DNA of 64,000 nucleotides from Ignavibacterium sp. (GTDB taxonomy: Bacteria > Bacteroidota > Ignavibacteria > Ignavibacteriales > Ignavibacteriaceae), in the NCBI GenBank assembly GCA_018335755.1, contig JAGXRK010000062.1:1-64000 (forward strand). Reading direction: 5' to 3'. Positions within the stretch are counted from its first letter, which is position 1. Each line of letters begins with the position of its first letter. This document shows positions 1 to 9,074 of this stretch, one piece after another. The notes beneath the pieces are model-generated. The model ran no database searches. It was not told where the DNA came from and worked only from the letters and a program-made list of their open reading frames with translations. The position numbers were made by a program, and so were the translations under genes.

Positions 1-1981
1 TTCTGCTTTGAGGAACAAATTTGGCTTCAATTAAACCTTCCGGGAAAGTGTTGTTTTCTAAGGATACTGAAAAATCAAGCGTAGATGGTACTGCTGTAAT
101 GTTTGATATTGTTATAGTATCTGTATAAGTGGTTTGTGGGAACAGTATATGACTTATACTTAATGGATCAACATCTATCTGCGGTGCTGCCCACGTTGTG
201 CCTGATGCCGGGTTTGACAAATCTGATTTGTTCCCCCACATATCGTTAGAGCGTATTGCGAAGTAATATGTGGTTGAAAAATCCAACCCATCAACTAAAA
301 ATGTTTCTGTTGCACCGGTTGTATCGGGCACACCAACATATGTTAATGGATTTGCATTATTAAAAGCAGTTGTATCAAGAATTGGAGAAGTTGAGTAACG
401 AATATCATATCCTGTTACACCATTGTTGGATGAATCATAAGGAACTGTCCACTGAAGTGTTAAAGAATTTGAAGTTGGGTCAATTACTGTAAGATCAACA
501 ATCGGATCAGGAACTGTGGAATCCGGCTCACCAAGAGTTAAAAATGCTGCGTAAACATCTATCAGTCCCATTCCATAAGTGTTGTCTTCACCGGCTGTTC
601 CAAGATCTTTCGCTGTATAATACAGAGCTTCAAGAATCTGTTTTCCAGTTAAAGTCGGGGCAGCTTGTTTAAGAAGAGCTACTGCTCCGGCAACGTGCGG
701 AGCTGCCATTGAAGTACCGCTAAGATTGTTATAACCTGTAGCCGTGCCTGAAGAGCGTACGCTAACACCGGGAGCTGAAACTTCCGGTTTTATTAATAAT
801 GACCCTGTTCCTCCGCAAGTGGAAGGACCACGACTTGAAAAACTTGCAATAGGATTATTGTTACCGCCAAGATAACTTGCTCCATCAATTGCCCCAGTGC
901 TGAAAATACTAACCTCATTTCTGTTCATATTTTTAGGTGAGGTTATAGTTGAAGCGTTAGGCCCGCTATTACCGGCTGAAAATACAACCGCAATACCGGC
1001 AGCTTCTACTGCTGTTAAAGTTGTATTATAAATATTGGTTGGGCTGCACTGATCACCTGCATTTGGATCCCACCAGCTATTACTGATAACATCCGGCATA
1101 TCATTTATTGTCCCAGGATTACCATCCGGGTCCATTGCCCATTGAAAAGCAGCTATTGAATTTGATGTGTGTGGACTCGAACAAATAGTCTTAGCTGCTA
1201 TCCATTCAGCATCTATTGCCACACCAATTGTATCAGCTGTTGTTAATGATCTTCCCACCATCGTTCCAACAGTATGTGAACCGTGACCATCGCAATCATT
1301 TGGTGTTAACGTTCCACCACCCGGATCTAACCATGCCTGATTGGCAGGAACGCTATTTCCTCTCCATTTATGATTTAATGCAGGGTGGTTAGGATGAACA
1401 CCTGTATCAACACCCATTACTAACCTTCCCTGACCGGTAATTCCCATTGCCCAGAGTAAATGAGCATTAATTATTCTCAATCCGGGCTCTGTTGACTCAA
1501 TTCCATCAACTTCGCCATCAGAAACTTTAATCGGTTTATCTAATTCAAGATAAGCATCCAGATCCATTTGCCTTAGATCTGAGCGTGTCATAAGCTGATT
1601 AATAATATGCGGTTTTGCTTCAACCATCACGAGGTTACTTACCCAGAATGACTTATATTGAAAAACCTCGCCTTGTTCAGATTTTTCCTCAAGAAATGAA
1701 AGCAGATTTGCCTGTGTGGTTTGAGCTTTTTCCTGCAAAGCTGTAATTAATTCCAAAGCTCTGCGTTCAAGGGTTGCATTTTCCCTGTAAAACTGCTGAT
1801 CCATTGCAGCAACATCCACCTGATCACTTAGTAGAACAAGGGTTCTTACATAATCATCGGAATTTGCATCTGCAAGCGCCTGGTAAAGTCTTGAACTTAC
1901 CTCTACCTGACTGAATGAGAGTGTGGAAAAAAAGAAGATGAGAAAAAGAACGGTAGTTACTCTCTTCACTTTGTACTCCAT
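1..1981 (-). CDS. Secreted subtilisin-like serine protease (S8), C-terminus outside window
   Basis: Exported subtilase whose 3' end lies beyond the left edge; about 660 codons are visible. The start is ATG after a TAA-containing AT-rich stretch, followed by a signal peptide (basic KVKR, hydrophobic VTTVLFLIFFFSTLSFS). A propeptide-like region of about 150 residues precedes the catalytic domain. The triad is readable: Asp192 in MGVDTGVHPNHPAL, His233 in DGHGSHTVGTM, Ser424 in SGTSMAAPHVAGAV, with the oxyanion Asn region FSAGNSGPN. After about residue 465 comes a fibronectin type III-like module (TLQWTVPYDSSNNGVTGYDI). Family knowledge: bacillopeptidase F/Vpr-like extracellular proteases. A T9SS sorting domain downstream is likely but not visible. 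It is divergent from the ECF sigma gene. Confidence 0.93.
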   Translation of the reverse strand, partial: MEYKVKRVTTVLFLIFFFSTLSFSQVEVSSRLYQALADANSDDYVRTLVLLSDQVDVAAMDQQFYRENATLERRALELITALQEKAQTTQANLLSFLEEKSEQGEVFQYKSFWVSNLVMVEAKPHIINQLMTRSDLRQMDLDAYLELDKPIKVSDGEVDGIESTEPGLRIINAHLLWAMGITGQGRLVMGVDTGVHPNHPALNHKWRGNSVPANQAWLDPGGGTLTPNDCDGHGSHTVGTMVGRSLTTADTIGVAIDAEWIAAKTICSSPHTSNSIAAFQWAMDPDGNPGTINDMPDVISNSWWDPNAGDQCSPTNIYNTTLTAVEAAGIAVVFSAGNSGPNASTITSPKNMNRNEVSIFSTGAIDGASYLGGNNNPIASFSSRGPSTCGGTGSLLIKPEVSAPGVSVRSSGTATGYNNLSGTSMAAPHVAGAVALLKQAAPTLTGKQILEALYYTAKDLGTAGEDNTYGMGLIDVYAAFLTLGEPDSTVPDPIVDLTVIDPTSNSLTLQWTVPYDSSNNGVTGYDIRYSTSPILDTTAFNNANPLTYVGVPDTTGATETFLVDGLDFSTTYYFAIRSNDMWGNKSDLSNPASGTTWAAPQIDVDPLSISHILFPQTTYTDTITISNITAVPSTLDFSVSLENNTFPEGLIEAKFVPQSR

Positions 1982-2211
1982 ATATTAGTTAAACAAATAT
2001 TATTTAGAAAGATTGGCCAAACTAATAAGATTTACTAAATACTTCAATACAATTTTAAAAAAAATGATTATGTCTCTGAGGATATTACTGTAATTTTGCT
2101 CATTTTTCTAATGGATTCATAGAATTTTAATATTTTCAATTTTCAGGAACTTAAAGATACAATCAGATAATAATTGATTTTTTAAGATGGATAATATAGT
2201 TTGCAGTAGAA

Positions 2212-2226
2212 ATTAACCGAGTTAAT
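2212..2226. promoter_or_regulatory. Palindrome abutting the sigma-factor start codon
   Basis: ATTAAC-CGA-GTTAAT is a perfect 6-bp inverted repeat ending at the base before the ATG of the ECF sigma gene, where a Shine-Dalgarno would be expected. No SD is visible. It could be an operator or translational control element, or chance in AT-rich DNA. The rest of the 245-bp divergent spacer (1982-2226) shows nothing I can assign. Confidence 0.25.
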
Positions 2227-2805
2227 ATGCAAACTGAAGCTGATCTTACAGATTTTGAATTAATGCAGAAAATATCCGCTAAGGATTCCAAAGCATTAGA
2301 ACATTTATATGACCGATATTCTCCGGTACTTTATACATTGATCAATAAAGTTGTCAGGTCCAGAGAAGTAGCCGAAGAGGTTCTTGCAGATCTCTTTTTA
2401 ATTATCTGGAAAAAGCATCATATGTTTGATATGACATCCGAAAATGTTTACACTTGGCTTATATTGCTTGCCCGAAATCTTGCCGTGGACAAAAAGAAAA
2501 GAATGTATGGCCAGCATACTATTGAATATAATGATGATTATGAAGATGACGTGATAATTCCTTCCCTGTCCAAAGAGATAGATCCTTTAGATCTTAATAC
2601 AGCTCTTGAAATTCGAGGAAATATGGTGAAAGCATTTCAGGAACTAACAGATGCACAGCGTTATGTAATTAGCCTTGCTTTTTATGAGGGTCTAACAGAA
2701 AAAGAAATAGCTGAACGTTTAAATATTCCGACTGCAACTGTTAAGTCAAAAATAAGAATTGCTTCAACTAATCTGCGAAACCTTTTAAGGGGTACTTCCT
2801 TATGA
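2227..2805 (+). CDS. ECF-type RNA polymerase sigma factor
   Basis: A 192-residue extracytoplasmic-function sigma factor. The sigma-2 region spans roughly residues 20-90 (LEHLYDRYSPVLYTL ... EVLADLFLIIWKK ... TWLILLARNLAVDKKK). The sigma-4 helix-turn-helix spans roughly 135-188 (LTDAQRYVISLAFYEG, LTEKEIAERLNIPTATVKS). Length and two-domain layout are typical of group IV sigma factors, which direct RNA polymerase to a small regulon when released from an anti-sigma factor. Its stop overlaps the next gene in an ATGA junction, so the two are translationally coupled. The signal it responds to cannot be read from the sequence. Confidence 0.93.
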   Translation: MQTEADLTDFELMQKISAKDSKALEHLYDRYSPVLYTLINKVVRSREVAEEVLADLFLIIWKKHHMFDMTSENVYTWLILLARNLAVDKKKRMYGQHTIEYNDDYEDDVIIPSLSKEIDPLDLNTALEIRGNMVKAFQELTDAQRYVISLAFYEGLTEKEIAERLNIPTATVKSKIRIASTNLRNLLRGTSL

Positions 2806-3854
2806 TGGATAAAGATACAGCCGCTGAAATGATCCAGTCAAAAGCTTTAGGCTGCCTGGATAAGACTGTCAAAAAAGAACTTATTGAGTATCTAAACCTT
2901 GGCGGAGAATTCCACTGGAAAGAATATGGCGAGTACCAGAACTTAACATCATTACTGCCGATTATTCTTGAGTTGAACATCCCTGATGCTAAAGTGAAAG
3001 ACAAAGTTGCTAAAAGAATTTATGATGCAATAGCCGAGCAAAAGGCTAGGAAAGCACTTGATGACAAAATTGCAAACCCCATAGCGGATATCGTTTACCC
3101 TGAAACTAATGTTCTGGGAGATGAAATTATTCCGGATAAATTTCCTGAAAATGAACTGGCAAATGAAGTTTTTGAAGAAATGCCTCCTGCAGACACTATT
3201 GATTCCATCGATGTTGAAATACCACTTGATGCTCATGGTGCTTTAACAAACGAACCGCCAATTATTGATACAGGTTTTGAAATAAAATCTCCATCAGAGG
3301 AATATTCTGATACTGATCTTTCTTTACCTGAGCCGGAAACATATGAAGAAGAATTAAACACGGAGTTGGAAGAAAAGATCAGTTTACCCGATGATTTATC
3401 AGATGGAAAAATGGATCAACCTGTGGAAAGTACATTTGAAAATGCCGTTGAAGAATTAGCGGAGAATTTAGATTCTGAAACAGAGCCAGAGGGAGAAAAT
3501 ATAACACCACCGGAAGTTGATGCGCCGATACAATCAAAATACAGAAAGATTCAGGAAGAAAAATTAAAAAGAAAACCATTAGATGAGATTCCTCCTGAAA
3601 AAGAAAAGATTAAAAGAAAACCCTCTGAAGAAATTCCCCTTCAGAAGGAAAAGTTTATAGAAACAGAAAAACCTGTTAAGAAAAGTATTACAGGCCTTGT
3701 TGTTGATATTATAATTTACATTTTATTGCTCGCAGCAATAGCTTTCGTTTACCTGAAGCTATCCTCTGAAATAGATTCGCTCAAAAAAGAAGTGAATGAA
3801 TTAAGAAAGAATATTGGAGGTATAATTCTCAGTATTGAGGAGAATATCACTTAA
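2802..3854 (+). CDS. Probable membrane-anchored anti-sigma factor
   Basis: A 350-residue protein overlapping the sigma gene by 4 bp; a second in-frame ATG at 2805 is an alternative start. The N-terminal ~85 residues (SKALGCLDKTVKKELIEYL, then LGGEFHWKEYGEYQNL) resemble the cytoplasmic sigma-binding head of RskA-like anti-sigma factors but lack the Cys/His zinc motif of the ZAS class. Residues ~90-290 form a long acidic, Pro/Glu-rich, low-complexity linker with KRKP(L/S)(D/E)EIP repeats. A single membrane helix follows (GLVVDIIIYILLLAAIAFVYL, given here in two parts: GLVVDIIIYI / LLLAAIAFVYL), then a short coiled coil and a roughly 30-residue tail. The anti-sigma role is inferred from position and architecture. 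The gene converges on and overlaps the next one by 4 bp. Confidence 0.7.
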   Translation: MMDKDTAAEMIQSKALGCLDKTVKKELIEYLNLGGEFHWKEYGEYQNLTSLLPIILELNIPDAKVKDKVAKRIYDAIAEQKARKALDDKIANPIADIVYPETNVLGDEIIPDKFPENELANEVFEEMPPADTIDSIDVEIPLDAHGALTNEPPIIDTGFEIKSPSEEYSDTDLSLPEPETYEEELNTELEEKISLPDDLSDGKMDQPVESTFENAVEELAENLDSETEPEGENITPPEVDAPIQSKYRKIQEEKLKRKPLDEIPPEKEKIKRKPSEEIPLQKEKFIETEKPVKKSITGLVVDIIIYILLLAAIAFVYLKLSSEIDSLKKEVNELRKNIGGIILSIEENIT

Positions 3855-4390
3855 CCTGATTTTGAACTATCATCAAGCTGTTTGTTCTTTTTTTCAATTA
3901 TAAGAAGAATTAGTGTAATTACCATAATTATTACTATAATCCAGGCTTTACCCAGTAAACTGATAAATGAAACAAAGAATGATTTCAACGACGGAGTCCC
4001 CCGGTCAAATATTGTGAACAAACCCACCACACCCATTACTGAAGCAAGCCAGATGAATTTTCTATCTTTTGTATCACATAAATAAATCATTAAGAATGAA
4101 ACAGAAATTATTATTATCAGCGAGGGAACCAGCAATTCATAATCATCTATAATTTCATAATTATTTGTAATAAAAAATACAATTCCTCCTAAAAATATTG
4201 CTGAGCCAAAGAATATACCTGTTTTATCATTTTTATTATATGAGGGATAGAAAAGTGAAATACCCAAAAGCAGAAAAACGTAGGATATGATTTCCGAATA
4301 ATTCATATTCACAATACCAAACAGGGTTAGCAGGACTGAAATCCAGGTAAAGATTATTGTAAGGATCAGTATTTTTCTGGAAATCATCAC
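3851..4390 (-). CDS. Small multi-pass membrane protein of unknown function
   Basis: A 179-residue, strongly hydrophobic protein with about six predicted membrane segments (for example ILTIIFTWISVLLTLFGIV, IISYVFLLLGISLF, GIFFGSAIFLGGIVFFI, LLVPSLIIIISVSFLMIYL, IWLASVMGVVGLFTIF, AWIIVIIMVITLILLI) and a short hydrophilic tail. I do not recognise the family. Its start overlaps the arginase stop by 4 bp (ATGA-type junction), so it is probably co-translated with arginase. A link to arginine or ornithine use is inference from position only. Confidence 0.7.
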   Translation of the reverse strand: MMISRKILILTIIFTWISVLLTLFGIVNMNYSEIISYVFLLLGISLFYPSYNKNDKTGIFFGSAIFLGGIVFFITNNYEIIDDYELLVPSLIIIISVSFLMIYLCDTKDRKFIWLASVMGVVGLFTIFDRGTPSLKSFFVSFISLLGKAWIIVIIMVITLILLIIEKKNKQLDDSSKSG

Positions 4391-5328
4391 AATATTCTTT
4401 GTCCCATACTTGATGCTATAAGTTCGGCAGCGAATTCGGCACTTTTATTAAACTGATCAAGAATGGGATTAACCTCTGCAACCTCGAGAGATGACATGCA
4501 GCCGCATTCAGCAATTGATTCCATTAATAAGTGAGCTTCCCTGTAACTTAATCCACCGGGTACAGGTGTTCCAACACCAGGGGCAACAGAAGGGTCAACA
4601 CTGTCAACATCAAAACTTACATGAATATGATCAACTTTTTCTTTGAATTGTTTTAATACTCTGTTAATAATTCTGTGAATACCGAGTTTATCAACATCAC
4701 TCATAGTGTAAACAGGAATTTCAAGCTCTTTTATATTTTTTTTCTCATCAGCATCAACACTGCGAATACCTATCAGCACACTGTTTTCCGGTTTTATCTT
4801 GGGTTTAATACCATAAAAATCAACAAGGTCAGAATTACCCAGCCCAAGAGATGCGGCAAGCGGCATACCGTGAATATTACCTGAAGGACTTGTAGCGTCG
4901 GTATTCATATCTGCGTGAGCGTCAATCCAGATTACACCGAGAGTTAATTTCTTTTTTTTACAATAAGCTGAAATACCCGCAATAGTACCAAGAGCCATAG
5001 AATGATCGCCGCCTATGCACAAAGGAAAGTTTCCCTTATCCAAAGTAAGGAATACTTTATCAGCCAGTGTTTTAGAAGTCTTTAATATTTCATCCAGATA
5101 CTTCAGTTTAGGGTTTTTTATTTTCTGTTTTTCCGCAATCTGGATAATAATATCGCCGTCATCATTTACAATATAACCAAGGGTTTCCAGTCTTTGTTTT
5201 AAATTGGCAATTCTTAAAGCAGAGGGACCCATATCAACCCCCCTCCTGCCGGCACCAAGATCTATGGGAAATCCTATTATAGAAATATTTTCTTTTTGCA
5301 CAATTATTCCGTATTGATTTGTCTGCAA
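4387..5328 (-). CDS. rocF: Arginase
   Basis: Hydrolyses L-arginine to L-ornithine and urea with a binuclear Mn centre. The 313-residue protein carries all six metal ligands of the ureohydrolase family: His109 (GGDHSMALG), Asp136/His138/Asp140 (WIDAHADMN), and Asp240/Asp242 (SFDVDSVDPSVAPGVGTP). The arginase-type substrate loop GNIHGMPLAASLG follows, and the N-terminal GRRGVDMGPSALRI block is typical of the RocF group rather than agmatinase. The N-terminus is about 10 residues longer than Bacillus RocF; no internal Met offers a shorter start. It is the first gene of a two-gene operon with the membrane protein downstream. Confidence 0.94.
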   Translation of the reverse strand: MQTNQYGIIVQKENISIIGFPIDLGAGRRGVDMGPSALRIANLKQRLETLGYIVNDDGDIIIQIAEKQKIKNPKLKYLDEILKTSKTLADKVFLTLDKGNFPLCIGGDHSMALGTIAGISAYCKKKKLTLGVIWIDAHADMNTDATSPSGNIHGMPLAASLGLGNSDLVDFYGIKPKIKPENSVLIGIRSVDADEKKNIKELEIPVYTMSDVDKLGIHRIINRVLKQFKEKVDHIHVSFDVDSVDPSVAPGVGTPVPGGLSYREAHLLMESIAECGCMSSLEVAEVNPILDQFNKSAEFAAELIASSMGQRIL

Positions 5329-5388
5329 ATTAAAAAGAATGATTCATTATGCCAATACCGTAAAAAGACTTTTAATTAGAGGAATCAG

Positions 5389-5396
5389 TATTTTTG
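5389..5396 (+). promoter_or_regulatory. Possible Bacteroidota-type -7 box upstream of the SpoIID gene
   Basis: TATTTTTG matches the TAnnTTTG -7 element known from Bacteroidota primary promoters, about 40 bp before the start codon. No clear -33 TTTG element is seen at the expected spacing, so support is weak. Confidence 0.25.
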
Positions 5397-5436
5397 TGAA
5401 GTTAAAGATTTCTTTTATTATTTAAGGTTCACTACT

Positions 5437-6789
5437 ATGATTCCAGACAAAGAACCACTGATATCCGTTGGAATACTAACAGATAAAAAAATAAAGTTTG
5501 AACTGTATGGTGAGTTCAGTGTTTTCGGTTTTAGTAAACCATTTAATGGAAGGTTCACCGCAGAAGCAAAAGAGAATAATCGCATCGCTCTTTTGGGAGA
5601 AAATTCAAAGATAGAAGTATTAAACGAAATTGTTTTTGAACCGGGCGAACCGATTTCAGAATCTTTTCTTATCAGAGATGTGACAATCGGTGTAAAGTTT
5701 CACTGGGAAAGAAAAGAGAAACAAAGATTTACTCACATATTAAAACTTGTTGCCGATAACGGAAAAATTGCCGCTGTAAATGTTATTCCTATAGAAAAAT
5801 ATCTTACAAGTGTTATCTCTTCTGAAATGAGTGCAAAATGCTCTCTTGAAATGCTTAAAGCAACTGCCGTAGTTTCAAGAAGCTGGATGCTTGCGCAGAT
5901 TGAAAAATCTAGAGCATTAAGAGAAGAAAAAGTCAAATACCAGTCAACGTTTCAAAATGAAAATGAGCTGATTAAATGGTATGACAGAGAGGACCATGAA
6001 CTTTTTGATGTTTGTGCCGATGATCATTGCCAGCGTTACCAGGGAGTTACGAAGGTAACAACTGCTGTTGCAAAAAAAGCTGTTGAAGAAACTGCTGGTA
6101 TTGTTCTGCTGAGTGAAAACAAAATTCTGGATGCACGTTTTTCCAAATCCTGCGGCGGAATTTCTGAGTCATTTGAAAATGTGTGGGAACCTGTTAAACA
6201 TAAATCCCTTACCTCTATTTTTGATTACAAATATGACTTTGATAATTATAAAACTGATTTTTCTATCGAAGAAAATGCCGTTAAGTGGATAAAGGGAAAT
6301 CCGCCTGCATTCTGCAATACTAATGATGAGAAAATTTTGAATCAGATACTTCTAGATTATGATAGAGAAACAAAAGATTTTTACAGATGGAATGTTGAAT
6401 ACACCCAGCAGGAAATTTCGGATCTGTTAAGGGAAAAAACTGGAATTGATTTTGGGCCTATTATCGATTTGATTCCCGTTGAAAGGGGTTTGTCATCTCG
6501 TTTAATTAAGCTTAAAATTGTTGGTACAAAAAAAAACCTGGTAATAGGAAAGGAATTAGAAATTAGAAGGGTGCTGTCAAAAACTCATCTTTACAGCTCT
6601 GCTATTGTTACAGAAAAATCTGAGTTAGCAGATAATATACCCGGTAAGTTTACAATTTGCGGTGCGGGATGGGGGCACGGTGTGGGACTCTGCCAGATCG
6701 GCGCTGCTGTTATGGCAGAACAGGGTTATCAGTTTGATGAAATTGCAATTCACTACTTTAAAGACGCACAATTAAAAAAGATTTACTGA
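5437..6789 (+). CDS. SpoIID/LytB domain protein
   Basis: A 450-residue protein with a SpoIID/LytB domain from about residue 110 to the C-terminus: VIPIEKYLTSVISSEMS with Glu130 at the position of the catalytic Glu of SpoIID, then LEMLKATAVVSRSWML, FSKSCGG, and the terminal block GAGWGHGVGLCQIGA. In Bacillus, SpoIID is a lytic transglycosylase acting on denuded glycan strands; in non-sporulating Bacteroidota the homologues are presumed to act in peptidoglycan turnover or as amidase enhancers. No signal peptide is visible at the chosen start (MIPDKEPLISVGILTDKK), which is odd for a wall enzyme. The first ~105 residues are family-typical beta-rich sequence. It precedes a glycosyltransferase gene by about 100 bp. 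Confidence 0.88.
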   Translation: MIPDKEPLISVGILTDKKIKFELYGEFSVFGFSKPFNGRFTAEAKENNRIALLGENSKIEVLNEIVFEPGEPISESFLIRDVTIGVKFHWERKEKQRFTHILKLVADNGKIAAVNVIPIEKYLTSVISSEMSAKCSLEMLKATAVVSRSWMLAQIEKSRALREEKVKYQSTFQNENELIKWYDREDHELFDVCADDHCQRYQGVTKVTTAVAKKAVEETAGIVLLSENKILDARFSKSCGGISESFENVWEPVKHKSLTSIFDYKYDFDNYKTDFSIEENAVKWIKGNPPAFCNTNDEKILNQILLDYDRETKDFYRWNVEYTQQEISDLLREKTGIDFGPIIDLIPVERGLSSRLIKLKIVGTKKNLVIGKELEIRRVLSKTHLYSSAIVTEKSELADNIPGKFTICGAGWGHGVGLCQIGAAVMAEQGYQFDEIAIHYFKDAQLKKIY

Positions 6790-6814
6790 TTATAATTGTT
6801 TTATGAAATCCTTT

Positions 6815-6868
6815 TTGACAAAAAAGATTAAGAGTGCCTTAATAATAAACTGTTATCTGACCTATAAT
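6815..6868 (+). promoter_or_regulatory. Candidate promoter elements before the GT4 gene
   Basis: TTGACA at 6815-6820 is followed after 18 bp by TTAATA. A separate perfect TATAAT lies at 6863-6868, just upstream of the start codon. The elements do not form one ideal -35/-10 pair, so only part of this is likely to be functional. Confidence 0.3.
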
Positions 6869-6886
6869 GGAAAAGTTAAATAATAA

Positions 6887-7996
6887 ATGAAAGTTTTTTA
6901 TTCTTGTTTATCTAAGAGCTGGGGTGGAATGGAAATGATCACTCTTACTTTTATCAAAAAACTGCTCGAAAGAAATATTCGCGTTGAACTTCTCTGCATT
7001 GAAGAATCCAGGATGCACATTGAAGCAAATAATATGGGTATAATAATTCACTCTGTTAAAGCGGCTGGATATTTCCATCCTTTCACCACGATTAGAATTT
7101 CAAATATTCTTAAACGCGGCAGTTACGATCTGGTTCATACACAAGCATCAAAAGACCTTTGGCTTCTTGTACCTGCTTTAAAGCTCAGAAAAATTGATAT
7201 CCCTTTATTCCTTACTAAACAAGTAGGTTCTTTTATAGTAAAAAAAGACCTGCTTCATAAATTTCTATATAACCGGGTGACAAAAGCATTTGCAATAAGT
7301 ACAATTATAAAAAATAATCTCATTGAAACAACTCCTTTAAGTATAGATAAGATTGAATTGCTTTATAATGCTATTGATACAAACAGATTTGATCCTGATA
7401 AAACAGACAGAAAGAAGCTGAGGAAAGAATATAACTTAACAAACAGCAACCTTGTTCTTGGTATGATTGCACGCTTTACACCCGGTAAGGGGCACGAGGA
7501 GTTTATTGAGGCAGCAGAAATTCTTTCCGCAAAGTATGAACATCTTAAATTTTTAATAGTCGGTGAAGCCAGCCGCGGTGAGGATGTATATGCCAATAAA
7601 ATAAAACAAATGGCTGCGGATAAAAAATTGAGCAATATCATTTTTACCGGATTCCGGAGCGATACTCCTGATGTTCTGGCAGCAATTGATATATTTATCT
7701 TTCCTTCACACGCAGAGGCATTTGGAATTGCTTTGGCCGAAGCTTTATCAATGGGCATACCTTCTGTTTGCGCCAATGCTGATGGTGTGCTTGATGTAGC
7801 CGTTGATGGCGAAACATCCCTTCTGTTTCAAAATAAAAACTCCCGTGATCTTGCTGATAAAATAGAATTGCTTATAAATGATGAATCGAAGAGGAAAAAA
7901 ATGAGTATCGCATCGCGGAAACGTGCTGTAAAAATGTTTGACATTAATTTAATTATGGATCAAACAATAAAATTTTACGAACAGGAAACAAAATAA
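6887..7996 (+). CDS. GT4-family glycosyltransferase
   Basis: A 369-residue GT-B retaining glycosyltransferase. The N-terminal acceptor domain contains SWGGMEMITLTF and YDLVHTQASKD. The C-terminal nucleotide-sugar domain begins near residue 190 (LGMIARFTPGKGHEEF) and carries the E-x7-E signature EAFGIALAEAL near residue 276, then SMGIPSVCANADGV. Donor and acceptor cannot be read; cytoplasmic action on lipid-linked or envelope polysaccharide is usual. The next gene, for a HIT-superfamily protein, begins only 11 bp downstream, so the two probably form an operon. Confidence 0.9.
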   Translation: MKVFYSCLSKSWGGMEMITLTFIKKLLERNIRVELLCIEESRMHIEANNMGIIIHSVKAAGYFHPFTTIRISNILKRGSYDLVHTQASKDLWLLVPALKLRKIDIPLFLTKQVGSFIVKKDLLHKFLYNRVTKAFAISTIIKNNLIETTPLSIDKIELLYNAIDTNRFDPDKTDRKKLRKEYNLTNSNLVLGMIARFTPGKGHEEFIEAAEILSAKYEHLKFLIVGEASRGEDVYANKIKQMAADKKLSNIIFTGFRSDTPDVLAAIDIFIFPSHAEAFGIALAEALSMGIPSVCANADGVLDVAVDGETSLLFQNKNSRDLADKIELLINDESKRKKMSIASRKRAVKMFDINLIMDQTIKFYEQETK

Positions 7997-8007
7997 TAAT
8001 CGATATA

Positions 8008-9012
8008 ATGGAAGATAGAATTCTTAACTCACCGGAAGTTATTGTTTGTATTAATTCTGATAACTATTCAGAAGCTGCAAAGCTTCTGTTTGAACAGCAA
8101 AATGAAACATGGAAGCTGAACCGAGATAATTATACTATGCTAAAAGACGTAATGATAAAATCATTTCGTTTCGGAAGCTATAAAATCAAAGTTCAATTCA
8201 ATCCGGGTAGAATGACATCAACATCTGCAAAAGTTGATGAAAAATCTATTAGGGAGAGAAAATGCTTTTTGTGTATTGATAATCTGCCCGCAGAACAAAA
8301 AGGAATTATTTACAAAGATGAGTTTATAATTCTGTGTAACCCTTATCCGATTTTTCCAGAACATTTTACACTTTCATCATTGAAGCATCAACCGCAAAGA
8401 ATTGAAGATACATTTTCATACCTGCTTCATTTCAGCAAAGATCTGTCAAAACATTATTCAGTTGTTTATAACGGTCCCAAATGCGGTGCTTCAGCTCCCG
8501 ATCACCTGCATTTTCAGGCAGGCACAAAGTTTTTTATGCCTCTTGATAATGAATTTCATCTTATAAAAAACGAATTCGGCAGGTTATTGTCAGATAATGA
8601 AGATATATTAATAACTGCTGTTGATGATGGATTAAGAAAAATGCTAACTATGGAATCAACAGATTTTGATGTGTTGAAGAAATGGTTTGATAGAATTCTA
8701 AAAATATTAAATAAAGAAAATCCTTCTGATCCTGAATCAATGCTCAATATTATCTCTTCGTATGATGAAGAATACGGATGGCAGTTAGCATTATTTCTAA
8801 GAGAGAAACACAGGCCGTTACATTACTTTGCGGAAGGTGAGGATAAAATTTTAATAAGTCCGGCCTCTGTTGATCTTGCCGGATATTGTATTACTCCGGA
8901 TAAAAATACTTTTGATAGAATAAATGAAAAAATTATAAAAGAGATATTTCAGGAAGTCTTTATTAATGAATTTAAATTCAGTTCTATACAAAAAAGCATT
9001 ATGAATTTATAA
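8008..9012 (+). CDS. DUF4922-type HIT-superfamily nucleotidyltransferase-like protein
   Basis: A 334-residue protein. It has a zinc-knuckle-like CFLC at residues 86-89, the conserved NPYPIFPEHFTLSS block, and the HIT-type active-site segment GASAPDHLHFQAG with His166 and His168. It resembles the DUF4922 family and, more distantly, Ap4A phosphorylase and GDP-sugar phosphorylase enzymes of the HIT superfamily, which transfer or phosphorolyse nucleotidyl groups. The substrate is unknown. Tight linkage to the GT4 gene suggests sugar-nucleotide handling for glycan synthesis (inference). Confidence 0.75.
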   Translation: MEDRILNSPEVIVCINSDNYSEAAKLLFEQQNETWKLNRDNYTMLKDVMIKSFRFGSYKIKVQFNPGRMTSTSAKVDEKSIRERKCFLCIDNLPAEQKGIIYKDEFIILCNPYPIFPEHFTLSSLKHQPQRIEDTFSYLLHFSKDLSKHYSVVYNGPKCGASAPDHLHFQAGTKFFMPLDNEFHLIKNEFGRLLSDNEDILITAVDDGLRKMLTMESTDFDVLKKWFDRILKILNKENPSDPESMLNIISSYDEEYGWQLALFLREKHRPLHYFAEGEDKILISPASVDLAGYCITPDKNTFDRINEKIIKEIFQEVFINEFKFSSIQKSIMNL

Positions 9013-9074
9013 TAACCGACTTTTGATAAAACTCAAACACTAATATTTTTTACATCTTTAGCAGCGGAGCAGAA

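Noticed and set aside
7363-7776. A 137-codon open frame opposite the GT4 gene
   Set aside because: Antisense to the conserved nucleotide-sugar domain; no SD or domain of its own.
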